Position numbers and translations under genes: made by a program. From positions 1 to 64,000 of the forward strand of contig WRIV01000003.1 in NCBI GenBank assembly GCA_009782555.1: a stretch of 64,000 nt of DNA, written 5' to 3'. The notes beneath the pieces were generated by a model. The model had not been told where the DNA came from. It saw only the letters and a list, made by a program, of their open reading frames with translations, and ran no database searches. Below, in pieces: positions 54,394-62,344 of this stretch. This DNA comes from Treponema sp. Lineage in GTDB: Bacteria; Spirochaetota; Spirochaetia; Treponematales; Breznakiellaceae. Position 1 is the stretch's first letter. Every line of letters begins with the position of its first letter.

Positions 54394-56272
54394 TTTCCAC
54401 ATCCCTTACTTTTTGCGCATAGGTCTCAAAGGTATCTCCCAGGCCGAAGATACGGCTCAGAAACAGAAAAAACCACAAAGATCCGGCGCGCTCCGCACCC
54501 GCCCTGGAACCTGCGATCCCGGGCTGACCGGGAAAACGCTCCGGATGATGGCCGGTAATAACCCGTTTTTTTAACCGGAATCCATACCGGTCCATGACGG
54601 CGGCGGAACGGCGGGGATCCCAGATGGTCCAGTGATCGGCGGGACTGTTTTCCAAAAAGGATTGAAGAGATTTCCGGCGGGAAATACCCGCCGCCGAAGG
54701 GGTGGAAAAGGCCAGAATTCCCCCCATTTTAAGGAGTCCGTTGATGGCCATTAAAGCCGCCCCCGGTTCTTCAAAGTGCTCTATTACGTACCAGAGGGTA
54801 ATAACGTCAAATTGCTCCGGGCCTCCGCCGTCTGCCTGGTGTAATCCAGTCAAAGTTTCGGGAAAAAAACCCTGGACCGCATTGATTCCCAGGCTATTTT
54901 TGACATACTCCACCGCTTCAGGGGCAGGATCGATCCCCGTAACTTGAAAACCCTGTTCCCGGGCGGCGGCAAGAAAGGGTCCGTAGGCGCAGCCAATATC
55001 CAATAACCGCAGCACACCGGTTTCGGATTTTTTATGCGCATTGCGTTTTAAATCAAGCAAGGCATTAATTATGCGAAGCCGCTTTTCACCGGCTTGCTGT
55101 AGCTGAGGAAAATCTTCCAGATAGGTTTTTCCGTACTGTTTTTGGTAATCCGAAAAAAAATAATCCCGGTTATATTCCATCGGAGGAGGATCAAGCCGGT
55201 CCATGCAGATCATACCGCAGGAACAAAACCGGTAGGTTCTGCCGGGAAAACGATTTGAATTCCGGAGCGCCGGAGCGCCGCAGAGGGGGCAGCGGCGGTG
55301 AACAAGGGGGGCGGCCTTTAGGAGCAGCGATGCCAGGCTTTCAGGTTCCTGCGAAACTTCCAGGCCCCAGCGCCGGGCCGCTTCCGTGCTGAAATCAACA
55401 CATTTTTTGTAGAGTCCGGAAAAATCAACTTTGCTCCCCTGGGGTATAACAAAGGTATGAAAGCCCGCATGCTGTGAAAGCTGTTCGTGATAGGCCCCGG
55501 GATTAATGAGCAGCACCGGAACTCTGGCGTAAAGCCCCTCGAAGGCGGTAATTCCAAAATGGGTAACGAGCAAATCATAATCCGCCAGCAGTTCAGACGG
55601 ATTATTCAATCCGCCCTGATTACCGGCAGATGGAAGAGTTCCTTCAATTACGGTAATACCCCTTTGTTCCAATAGTTCCCGTCCGGCGGCATTGTTTTTC
55701 CGTAATGGCCCCAACAGGACGGTGAGGGAACAATTTCCGGCGGCGTTGTGCAGCGCCAGGGCGGTTTCCATTGTAAGTCCGGCGGCATCTTCGGCGCCAA
55801 AACTAACAAGGATTTTTAGCGGTTCCTTTTTTTCGTCCGCCCTATTGGCCACATAAAAAGAAGACCGCCGTTTTTTGGGCAGGGGCAGCAGAAAAGGGGC
55901 GCAAAGGTTGGGAGCGATCCAGTCAGGGAGACCGGGCAGCAAATCAATCAAAAAATCACACTCCGCCCGGGAAAGACCTTCGTCAATACCCAAAACCGGC
56001 CCCAGGGCGGCCCAGGTTTTTACTTCCTCCGGCCCGGTGCGGAAACGATCCAGCACAATAAGGGTCCATCTTTTTTTTATTGCTTCTTCTTTCGTGATCC
56101 AGAGTTCTCCGGATCCGGCTGTAAGCGAATTGCGCATAATACCAGGCGGTTCACCGCAAAGCCTGGCTTCTCCTCCCTGGGAGAGGAGAGTTTTTACCAG
56201 GGCTGTGGAACGGAAAATGTGGCCTCCGCCCAGGCCTTCCTCGCAGGCCGGAATAACAAGGATTGAATTCAT
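54386..56272 (-). CDS. PseG-like glycosyl hydrolase domain fused to a methyltransferase
   Basis: A 628-residue fusion. Residues 1-320 resemble PseG/SpsG, the UDP-sugar hydrolase of pseudaminic-acid synthesis: GGGHIFRSTALVKTL, LIVLDRF, LVSFGAEDAAG, LVTHFGITAFEGLYARVPVLLI. The rest is a SAM methyltransferase. It has a zinc-ribbon-like start (Cys328, 331, 350, 352), motif I LLDIGCAYGPFL (423-434), VTGIDPAPEAVEYV and FDVITLWYVIEHF, the MT of C- or O-methylated sugars. The frame runs to 56416, but ATG 56272 starts at the conserved GHIFR-type domain and overlaps the previous stop as ATGA. Confidence 0.8.
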   Translation of the reverse strand: MNSILVIPACEEGLGGGHIFRSTALVKTLLSQGGEARLCGEPPGIMRNSLTAGSGELWITKEEAIKKRWTLIVLDRFRTGPEEVKTWAALGPVLGIDEGLSRAECDFLIDLLPGLPDWIAPNLCAPFLLPLPKKRRSSFYVANRADEKKEPLKILVSFGAEDAAGLTMETALALHNAAGNCSLTVLLGPLRKNNAAGRELLEQRGITVIEGTLPSAGNQGGLNNPSELLADYDLLVTHFGITAFEGLYARVPVLLINPGAYHEQLSQHAGFHTFVIPQGSKVDFSGLYKKCVDFSTEAARRWGLEVSQEPESLASLLLKAAPLVHRRCPLCGAPALRNSNRFPGRTYRFCSCGMICMDRLDPPPMEYNRDYFFSDYQKQYGKTYLEDFPQLQQAGEKRLRIINALLDLKRNAHKKSETGVLRLLDIGCAYGPFLAAAREQGFQVTGIDPAPEAVEYVKNSLGINAVQGFFPETLTGLHQADGGGPEQFDVITLWYVIEHFEEPGAALMAINGLLKMGGILAFSTPSAAGISRRKSLQSFLENSPADHWTIWDPRRSAAVMDRYGFRLKKRVITGHHPERFPGQPGIAGSRAGAERAGSLWFFLFLSRIFGLGDTFETYAQKVRDVENG

Positions 56273-56946
56273 GACCCGGCGGCCTCCAGAATTGCAGTTC
56301 CCCGGTAACGTTCCGGCCCCTTTGCTTTTTTGTTCAAAATCCGGTACAGCCTTTGGGCGCAGCCGTAATCCTCCAGGGTATCCACAGTAAGGCTGAGTTC
56401 CGCCGCCGGCCGCCATTTTCGGGGCGCCAGGGGCCGGTGAAGACGGAACCGTTCAGGGTTTTTGTACAGGTAGGGGCAGACATGTTCCCGCTCTTCCATT
56501 GCTGAACTTTCCCGTTCCGCCCGAAGCAGCGCCCCGGCATTTACGGCCTCCACCCCCGCTCCCAGGGGAAGCCCTGCATAGCCTGCATAATCCGCATCCA
56601 GGGCGGCGGCTTCTTCTGCCAGGATTCCGGCGGCATCGGCAAAGACGAAGGGATTGTCTCCGGTGGCCCGGATCACCCGGTCAGGGGAATAACGGCGGAT
56701 CGCCGTACAGTACCGGGCCAGGACATCATCCTTGGGGCCGGTACAAATAACAAAGCCCGCCCTTTCCGCCAGGGGACCAAAAGAAGTTTCACAGTCTTCG
56801 GGACAGGCCAGGATGCGGATATCGCAGGGAACGACGGTCAGAGCTTCCATGACACGAAAAAGCAGAGGCTCCCCTTCCAGGGGAAGGAGGCTTTTTCCCG
56901 GAAGGCGGGTAGAATCCAACCGTCCCTGAAGGATCAGCGCCGTCAT
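56269..56946 (-). CDS. SpsF-like cytidylyltransferase
   Basis: A 225-residue nucleotidyltransferase. It starts MTALILQGRLDSTRLPGKSLLPL, the signature of SpsF/NeuA-type enzymes that make CMP- or other NDP-sugars, with RATGDNPFV as the metal motif and GAGVEAVNAGAL. ELSLTVDTLEDYG is typical. The frame extends to 57009, but ATG 56946 is the natural start, overlapping the previous stop by four bases. It sits between the glycosyltransferase-like and PseG-like genes. Confidence 0.85.
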   Translation of the reverse strand: MTALILQGRLDSTRLPGKSLLPLEGEPLLFRVMEALTVVPCDIRILACPEDCETSFGPLAERAGFVICTGPKDDVLARYCTAIRRYSPDRVIRATGDNPFVFADAAGILAEEAAALDADYAGYAGLPLGAGVEAVNAGALLRAERESSAMEEREHVCPYLYKNPERFRLHRPLAPRKWRPAAELSLTVDTLEDYGCAQRLYRILNKKAKGPERYRGTAILEAAGS

Positions 56947-57965
56947 GGACCTGCTCCGGCAGAAAGCTCGTCCGGGCAGCATGGCTCGTCCGGACACGAT
57001 TCCCACCATTCGGCGAGAGAACGGGCATCACATTGAAAACGATTTTGGTTTTTTAGCACCCATCGCCGTTCCCGGGAAAACTCCATCCAGGCGCCGGGAA
57101 GATCCCAGCCGCTTCTGGCCAGATAGCCGGGAAAACAACGGAGGGGGAGGTATGCATGATCGCTCCGCCATTCGGGGGCCAGATTTTTCAGATAAAAGAG
57201 CCGGTACGAATTTTCCGCTGTACTGTCGGGGAGGGCCGCCGCACCGTCATAGACAAGGCGGATCACCTGGGTGGATCGCAGTTCCTCGCCCCAAAGATAG
57301 GAACGGAACCCAAAGTCCATTAACTGCCAATGGGGATGGACTATTTCCCGGTCAAAACCGCCAAGACGGAGAAACCGTTCCCGGTCGTAAAAACCAAGCC
57401 AATCGTAGGGAAAGAGGGTACTTTGATTTTCTTTGGCCGGCGCCCCCGGCAGGGTTCTGATTGCCTCTTTTCGGGAATCCCGGCAATACACCGGAGAAGA
57501 CAGGGTATGCAGAATCTCGAACCGGGAATTCTGTACCGCCGGCACGGTGCAAAGCCGTCTGCCGCCAAAGAGTTCCGTCATTTTGGATGCGTTGATTCCG
57601 TTAAAGAATTGGTGATCGTTCCATAAAACAAAAAAGTAAGGGCCGGATAACTCCGCCGCCGCCAGATTGATCCCTTCTCCGGGGGTGATTTTATCCTTTA
57701 CCAAAATAAAGCGGATAAAAGGAAAACGGCCCGACAGATCTTCCACATCGTAGCGTTCCTGGGGCCCCTCGATAGAAAGAATATAATCAAACCCAATTTT
57801 TTTTAATTCCTGAAAAAGTGTCCGCCGGGGGTACCGGCCCCCCCGGTTAAGGAGTACCGCCGAAAGACCCGTGGAAGCCATTCTTTCGCTGCCCCCAACC
57901 GCCGTATAGGACGGGAGCATCCCCTCGCCGGGAAAACCGCTAAAAGTTATAGGTATAGTACTCAT
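56943..57965 (-). CDS. Glycosyltransferase-like protein
   Basis: A protein of about 340 residues. The N-terminal part reads like a GT2 fold: SAVLLNRGGRYPRRTLFQEL, FDYILSIEGPQERYDVEDLS, RFPFIRFILVKDKITPGEGINLAAAELSGPYFFVLWND (the DxD region is WND), and later LFPYDWLGFYDRERFLRLGGFDRE. The start is uncertain: ATG 57965 (aagg at -8, overlapping the previous stop by 26 bases) or ATG 57920. The frame is open to 58121 but that is antisense-like. It may transfer the modified sugar made by its neighbours. Confidence 0.7.
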   Translation of the reverse strand: MSTIPITFSGFPGEGMLPSYTAVGGSERMASTGLSAVLLNRGGRYPRRTLFQELKKIGFDYILSIEGPQERYDVEDLSGRFPFIRFILVKDKITPGEGINLAAAELSGPYFFVLWNDHQFFNGINASKMTELFGGRRLCTVPAVQNSRFEILHTLSSPVYCRDSRKEAIRTLPGAPAKENQSTLFPYDWLGFYDRERFLRLGGFDREIVHPHWQLMDFGFRSYLWGEELRSTQVIRLVYDGAAALPDSTAENSYRLFYLKNLAPEWRSDHAYLPLRCFPGYLARSGWDLPGAWMEFSRERRWVLKNQNRFQCDARSLAEWWESCPDEPCCPDELSAGAGP

Positions 57966-59544
57966 CACAGACCTTGCAGGGATCGGCATATTCTTTTTTG
58001 CAATGGGAAAGATAGGTCCCTTCTCCCCGGTTCCAGATGCTTTCCAAATCTTCCTGGAAGGCATTGCCCAGGGCCGGCGGTTTTCCCAGTTCTTCCCGGC
58101 AAAGGAAAACACTGCCGTCAATAAAAACAGGGAAATCCCGCATCAGATGCCAGCAGGGCCGCCGTTCTACCGGAGAAAGATCCACTGCCTGTTTTGGCGG
58201 AAGAAAACCGCAAAAACTGTCGTGCTTTTGGATGATGATGGAGGGACCGGAATCGTGATTCCCGGGATCACGGTTCCCAAAGGTTTTCCATGAGCGGTAG
58301 AATTTTTCGATGGCGTCTTCTTCTCCTGTGGTCCGGATCGCCTCTACATAAACCCTGCTGTCCCTTCCCTCTTCCCGGGGAAAAAGTGAAACGAGCTTTT
58401 TTACAAAGGCTGTTCCTTCGGTTCCTCCCGCCGTATTTTCTCCCAGGGGAAGTTCCGCCGGATTAAGGGATACGATCCACGACAGGGCCGGAAGACCGTT
58501 TTTCCGGGGTTTTGCAGCGGCGGCGATGGATGCTGTTTTTTCTAAATCAAAATTTCCCCATCCGCAGCCGGATGTCTCTATGATGAGGGAAAGGGCGGGC
58601 CGTTCCAGCACCGCCAGGATCAAGTCTTCCTTTTCAGGATGAAGCGCTATTTCTCCCCACAGGGAAAGATCGATCACAGCATCTCCGGCAAATTGTTCTA
58701 TTTTATCCAGGAGGATGAAAAAATCCCCCGGAGAAAGAAAATCCTTCCGTTCTGTAACGGTCCCCCCAAACAGCGGATAGGGGCAAAGGCCGCAGGATCC
58801 AAGATCATTTTTTGGGCAGGGCCCGGCTGCCTGGATGGGAAAAAAGGCCGGCAGGGTCCGCAGGTATCCGGGATGATCCGCGATGATCTGCGCCACATTG
58901 TCCGCAAAACCGGCATCTCCGGCGGCTCCGGCAAATCGCTCCAGCAGTAAAAGGTTCCGCTTTGAATCCGCATTAAAATTGAGCCGGTGATGGCGCAGAT
59001 CTGCCAAAGAAATTTCCGTTTCTATGTCAAAGGCATTGATGTCTTTCTGTAAAACCGTAAACAGGCTGTCCCGCTTGACCGGACCCCGGCCTGCATCTCC
59101 GGCAATCTTGTAGAGGATCCCTGCGGAGGCGCTGGTTACGAGTTCGGGCCCCATACCGCCGGGCCAGCCGTCGGCATAGGAATATTCCGCCGCATAGCGG
59201 GTATGCCGCCCGGCGACTTTTCCCGCCAGAGCCGCATCCAGGAAGGGCGAATCCGCCCAGGCATAGTAGGCAAAATCAAAACCGGCACTTGCTTCGGAAA
59301 GGGTTTTGAGCAATTCCGACACCGTCCAATCCGGCTTTTGAATCACCGAAATCCCTTGTTCCGCCAAAACAGAAGTGGAAAATTTTAATGTTTCCCCCTC
59401 TCCCGCAAGGAGGACGGTCTTTTCGCTGCCGGGAAAGGCCGACGCCCGTTTAAGAGCCAAATTGAAGGCGGATTCATCCTTAAAAACCGGCTCGAAAGCC
59501 TGAGAAGCAAGGGAAGCGCCGTATAAAACGGTTAGGGCACGCAT
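57940..59544 (-). CDS. Spiro-SPASM protein (radical-SAM-like, SPASM C terminus)
   Basis: A 534-residue protein of, as I recall, a spirochaete-restricted family. Residues 1-200 resemble a degenerate nucleotidyltransferase (AWADSPFLDAAL recalls the GDNPF motif of SpsF). Residues about 240-430 resemble a radical SAM barrel with DLSLWGEIALHP and IIETSGCG. The iron-sulfur motif is Cys243-x7-Cys251-x2-Cys254, not the classical Cx3Cx2C. The C-terminal SPASM-like part has Cys464, Cys482, Cys515, Cys523 and Cys526 with LGNAFQEDLESIWN. It heads the coupled cluster. No Shine-Dalgarno precedes the ATG. Substrate unknown. Confidence 0.75.
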   Translation of the reverse strand: MRALTVLYGASLASQAFEPVFKDESAFNLALKRASAFPGSEKTVLLAGEGETLKFSTSVLAEQGISVIQKPDWTVSELLKTLSEASAGFDFAYYAWADSPFLDAALAGKVAGRHTRYAAEYSYADGWPGGMGPELVTSASAGILYKIAGDAGRGPVKRDSLFTVLQKDINAFDIETEISLADLRHHRLNFNADSKRNLLLLERFAGAAGDAGFADNVAQIIADHPGYLRTLPAFFPIQAAGPCPKNDLGSCGLCPYPLFGGTVTERKDFLSPGDFFILLDKIEQFAGDAVIDLSLWGEIALHPEKEDLILAVLERPALSLIIETSGCGWGNFDLEKTASIAAAAKPRKNGLPALSWIVSLNPAELPLGENTAGGTEGTAFVKKLVSLFPREEGRDSRVYVEAIRTTGEEDAIEKFYRSWKTFGNRDPGNHDSGPSIIIQKHDSFCGFLPPKQAVDLSPVERRPCWHLMRDFPVFIDGSVFLCREELGKPPALGNAFQEDLESIWNRGEGTYLSHCKKEYADPCKVCDEYYTYNF

Positions 59545-59620
59545 ATATTTTAGTATCGGCGCATAAAAAGCGGCGATTTAGCCGGGGATCAGGGCAATTT
59601 CTCGTACTCTTCTTAAAAAA

Positions 59621-60166
59621 CTAATCCCGGTTTCGCTTTTTAACCACAACCCGCTTCCCGCCGGACCGTCCCTGCCCGGAAGATCCATGCGGGCCGGATC
59701 GCCCCTGCCCAGAGTATCCGGGCGGCCCGGCTCGCCCGGGCAGCCCTCCATCGGTTCGTCTGTGCCCAGCCGGACCGGAACGTCCATAGGTATCTCTTCC
59801 GGTTCGTTCCTGCCCGGCTCGCCCGGAGCGTTCATGGAAATCTCTGCCGGTCCGTCCCTGTCCGGCCCGCCCGGACAACTTGCCGCTGCTTTTTTCCGGT
59901 TCTTCCCGGTGTTTTCCGGTACCCCGTTTTTGTTCCCGCCGGGCCTTTTCCAGAGCCTTAAGCGATTTGTCGAATTCACCTAAAAATGCTGGAAGGTCAT
60001 CGGCAAAGACAATCACCGACTGCCGTTCAAAGCCTCCGGTTTCCTTGTTTTTGCTTTCCACAATGTTCAGATAAAGATCTCCCATGCGATTTTCTTTTAC
60101 GTTAAGAAAATAGGTCCTGTTGGGAAGGATCATTCTGGTGGAAAAAATTTCACCCCGTACACCCAT
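59621..60166 (-). CDS. PUR-domain nucleic-acid-binding protein with Gly/Arg tail
   Basis: A 181-residue protein. Residues 1-80 are a PUR-alpha-like domain (MGVRGEIFSTRM, RTYFLNVKENRMGDLYLNIVES, QSVIVFADDLPAFLGEFDKSL), as in Borrelia BpuR, which binds DNA and RNA. Residues 81-181 are a low-complexity tail of Gly, Arg and Ser with repeats such as GRAGQ-RTGRD, SGPAG and SGQGRSG, ending in KRVVVKKRNRD. RGG-like tails are typical of eukaryotic RNA-binding proteins and rare on bacterial PUR proteins. A second frame (59578-59979) is open through the same repeats and is judged spurious. It follows the phosphohexomutase by 12 bases. Confidence 0.85.
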   Translation of the reverse strand: MGVRGEIFSTRMILPNRTYFLNVKENRMGDLYLNIVESKNKETGGFERQSVIVFADDLPAFLGEFDKSLKALEKARREQKRGTGKHREEPEKSSGKLSGRAGQGRTGRDFHERSGRAGQERTGRDTYGRSGPAGHRRTDGGLPGRAGPPGYSGQGRSGPHGSSGQGRSGGKRVVVKKRNRD

Positions 60167-60178
60167 GGTATCATCCTT

Positions 60179-62071
60179 TTATTCGGCGGTATCCGCCTTT
60201 GTAGTCATGGCCCGCTGCCATGCAATTAATTCCCGCTCCAGCGCCGCATCTTCGGCATCGGCCATGATGCGGAACACCGGTTCTGTTTTGGAGCCCCGCA
60301 TCCAGATAAAGGCGGTCTCCGCCAGGCCGCCGGATTTAAAAACGATCTTGAGCCCTCCGGTTTGGGCATCGCCGAAGGAAGAAAGATTCCGCAGTTCTTC
60401 CGTACCGACACAGGCCCGGGCTTCCCAGGCGCTGATGCCCCAGCGTTTCTGCAGATCATCCTTTTTTTCATCCCACTCTTTTTCAAAAATTTCCTGGTAC
60501 CGGTTTTTTAAAAGGCCATGATCATCGGTCATTACCTGAAGTTTTGCCTCCGAGGCGGCGGCGGCGGTGGTAAAAAAAGCGGGAAGCGAGGCGATGATGT
60601 CCGCCAAAGAAAAACCATCCGCTAAATTCACGCCTGGCATTCCGGCGGATGCCGGTATCCCGGCTTTTTTTGCCGCATCTCTCCAAATATCAAAGAGGCC
60701 TCCGGAGGCGCCATTTTTTCTTATTGTAAGGAGTTTTATCAGGGCAAAAACCGCCGTCAGGGGGTCCCGCACCGAAGAAGGGTGGGTGATGCTGCCTCCG
60801 TTGGAGCCTTCTCCCAGGATGCGCACGGCATACCCTTCTTTGCGGAGATGTCTGGCCAGGTTAACCACATTGGCCTCCCCAACTTCGGCCCGGAATACTT
60901 TTACGCCAAAGGCGCCGGCAATCCGATCGATGCGCATGGATGTGGGGCCGTTTACCGCCACCGCCGTTTTGCAATTATTTTCCCTGTCATAATCCCGGCG
61001 ATTGCGGGCAGGGTTTTCTAAAGAGAGTTCCCCGATCCAGACCAGGTGGGCCAGCTCCGCCATACAGGCCAGGGCAAACACTTCCTGAGCTTCCAGGCTC
61101 CGGGCAGCTCCTTTCCCCTGGTCCCAGATAACCAGGTTTCCCCGGTCGCCGTCGCAGTCCGGCATATAGCCCAGGATTACCGAAGGATCCCTCCGGTGCA
61201 GTTCTTCCAGAAGACGGCGGCAGCTTTCCAGGGAATCTCCTTCGGGAATAATCGCATGGACTATTTCTCCCGGATTGCCGTTGATCTTGTGGAAACCCAG
61301 CCCCAGGGAACGGAAGAGTTCTTCGTCAATGCTCAGGGTCCGGGCGGATCCGTTAAAGTCCGCGGCGATCCCCAGGGGAAAGGTCTTTAACCCTTCGCGG
61401 ATGGCTTTATTTACCCGCCGGGCTTCCGGGCCCTCTCCGGTGATTACCTTTTCGCCAAAAGAACGGTAGGCACCCAGGGCTTCCTGTTTTACTCTTTTCG
61501 ATTCGGCATAAACCCCGCGGACCGCCGCTTCGCCGGTTTTCTCCAGCAAGGCGCCTGTTCTGCCGGCGGGATCGGGCCCTGCCAGGTAATTTCTAAAGGA
61601 TTCGATAAGCCTGTTTGCTTCGGCGCCTTCCAGCACGCCGCCGTCTTCCAAGCCGAATTTAAGGCCGTTGTAGCCGATGGGATTGTGGCTGGCGGAAATA
61701 TAACAGAAACCGCCCGGCGTACCGTCAAGGGTGGACCGGGCCAGGGCCATGATTTCCGGGGCCGCTGCAACTCCGGTAAAGCGGACGGAACAGCCTGATG
61801 CAAGAAAGGAACGGATCATCAGATCCGCCGCTGTCTTTCCGGTGGGCCGGGTATCCCGCCCCAGGATTACCAGGGGACAGGATGCTGAAAAAACATGGGA
61901 AAGGTATTCGGCAAAAACTGCCGCCGCCGCCGCAGTAATAATATGGTATGGCGGGGCCAGTTCTTCGCCGGAGCTTTCCTCATCCCCATGGGCGTTAAAA
62001 ATTCCCCGCCAGCCCGAAGGAGAAAGGATCATCCTGTCCAGGGTTTCCGCTAGTCCCGCCGGATTGTTCAT
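60179..62071 (-). CDS. Phosphoglucomutase/phosphomannomutase
   Basis: A 630-residue phosphohexomutase, longer than the usual 450-580. The phosphoserine loop is YISASHNPIGYNGLKF, the metal loop DCDGDRGN, the sugar loop GEGSNGG, and the C-terminal phosphate-binding domain follows. It interconverts hexose 1- and 6-phosphates and could supply NDP-sugar precursors for the cluster downstream. No Shine-Dalgarno is visible; a TATAGT lies seven bases before the ATG, so the mRNA may be leaderless. It precedes the PUR gene by 12 bases. Confidence 0.92.
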   Translation of the reverse strand: MNNPAGLAETLDRMILSPSGWRGIFNAHGDEESSGEELAPPYHIITAAAAAVFAEYLSHVFSASCPLVILGRDTRPTGKTAADLMIRSFLASGCSVRFTGVAAAPEIMALARSTLDGTPGGFCYISASHNPIGYNGLKFGLEDGGVLEGAEANRLIESFRNYLAGPDPAGRTGALLEKTGEAAVRGVYAESKRVKQEALGAYRSFGEKVITGEGPEARRVNKAIREGLKTFPLGIAADFNGSARTLSIDEELFRSLGLGFHKINGNPGEIVHAIIPEGDSLESCRRLLEELHRRDPSVILGYMPDCDGDRGNLVIWDQGKGAARSLEAQEVFALACMAELAHLVWIGELSLENPARNRRDYDRENNCKTAVAVNGPTSMRIDRIAGAFGVKVFRAEVGEANVVNLARHLRKEGYAVRILGEGSNGGSITHPSSVRDPLTAVFALIKLLTIRKNGASGGLFDIWRDAAKKAGIPASAGMPGVNLADGFSLADIIASLPAFFTTAAAASEAKLQVMTDDHGLLKNRYQEIFEKEWDEKKDDLQKRWGISAWEARACVGTEELRNLSSFGDAQTGGLKIVFKSGGLAETAFIWMRGSKTEPVFRIMADAEDAALERELIAWQRAMTTKADTAE

Positions 62072-62215
62072 GGGTTTTACTATATAATAAAACTTATGGT
62101 ACTGCTATTGCAGACCATTCTGGATGCCGGCTGGTTATGGGGATCCTCCTTAAGACTTATTATCAGTTCTTGACATTTTTTCCAAATCCTGCAATCAATA
62201 AACCGGAGGCTTGCA

Positions 62216-62344
62216 ATGGTTCTCTCATCCCATACCGTGGACGACCCCTATGGCAGTAAAAGCTGTATTGGAGAAAAAGCCAAGCCCCGCCATAGCCCGG
62301 GCGGCCCTAAGGACAAAAAGGCGCCTTTTAAACGGAACCCTTAA
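62216..62344 (+). CDS. Upstream ORF overlapping mgtA, possible leader peptide
   Basis: A 42-codon ORF whose ATG has the best Shine-Dalgarno of the region (ggagg at 62205-62209, six bases away). It runs in another frame across the mgtA start and ends 95 bases inside mgtA. The C-terminal half is basic and proline-rich (KAKPRHSPGGPKDKK, then APFKRNP), with Pro as last codon. Proline-rich leaders (MgtL) control mgtA in Salmonella by ribosome stalling. Alternatively a sequencing frameshift hides the true mgtA start. A TTGACA lies at 62170 with only a weak -10. Confidence 0.4.
   Translation: MVLSSHTVDDPYGSKSCIGEKAKPRHSPGGPKDKKAPFKRNP

Noticed and set aside
57966-58121. Upstream extension of the glycosyltransferase-like gene
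   Set aside because: These codons overlap the SPASM end of the preceding gene in another frame and add no conserved residues.
59578-59979. 133-residue Gly/Pro-rich frame
   Set aside because: It is open only because the repeat tail of the PUR gene is low-complexity in every frame; start and Shine-Dalgarno favour the PUR frame.
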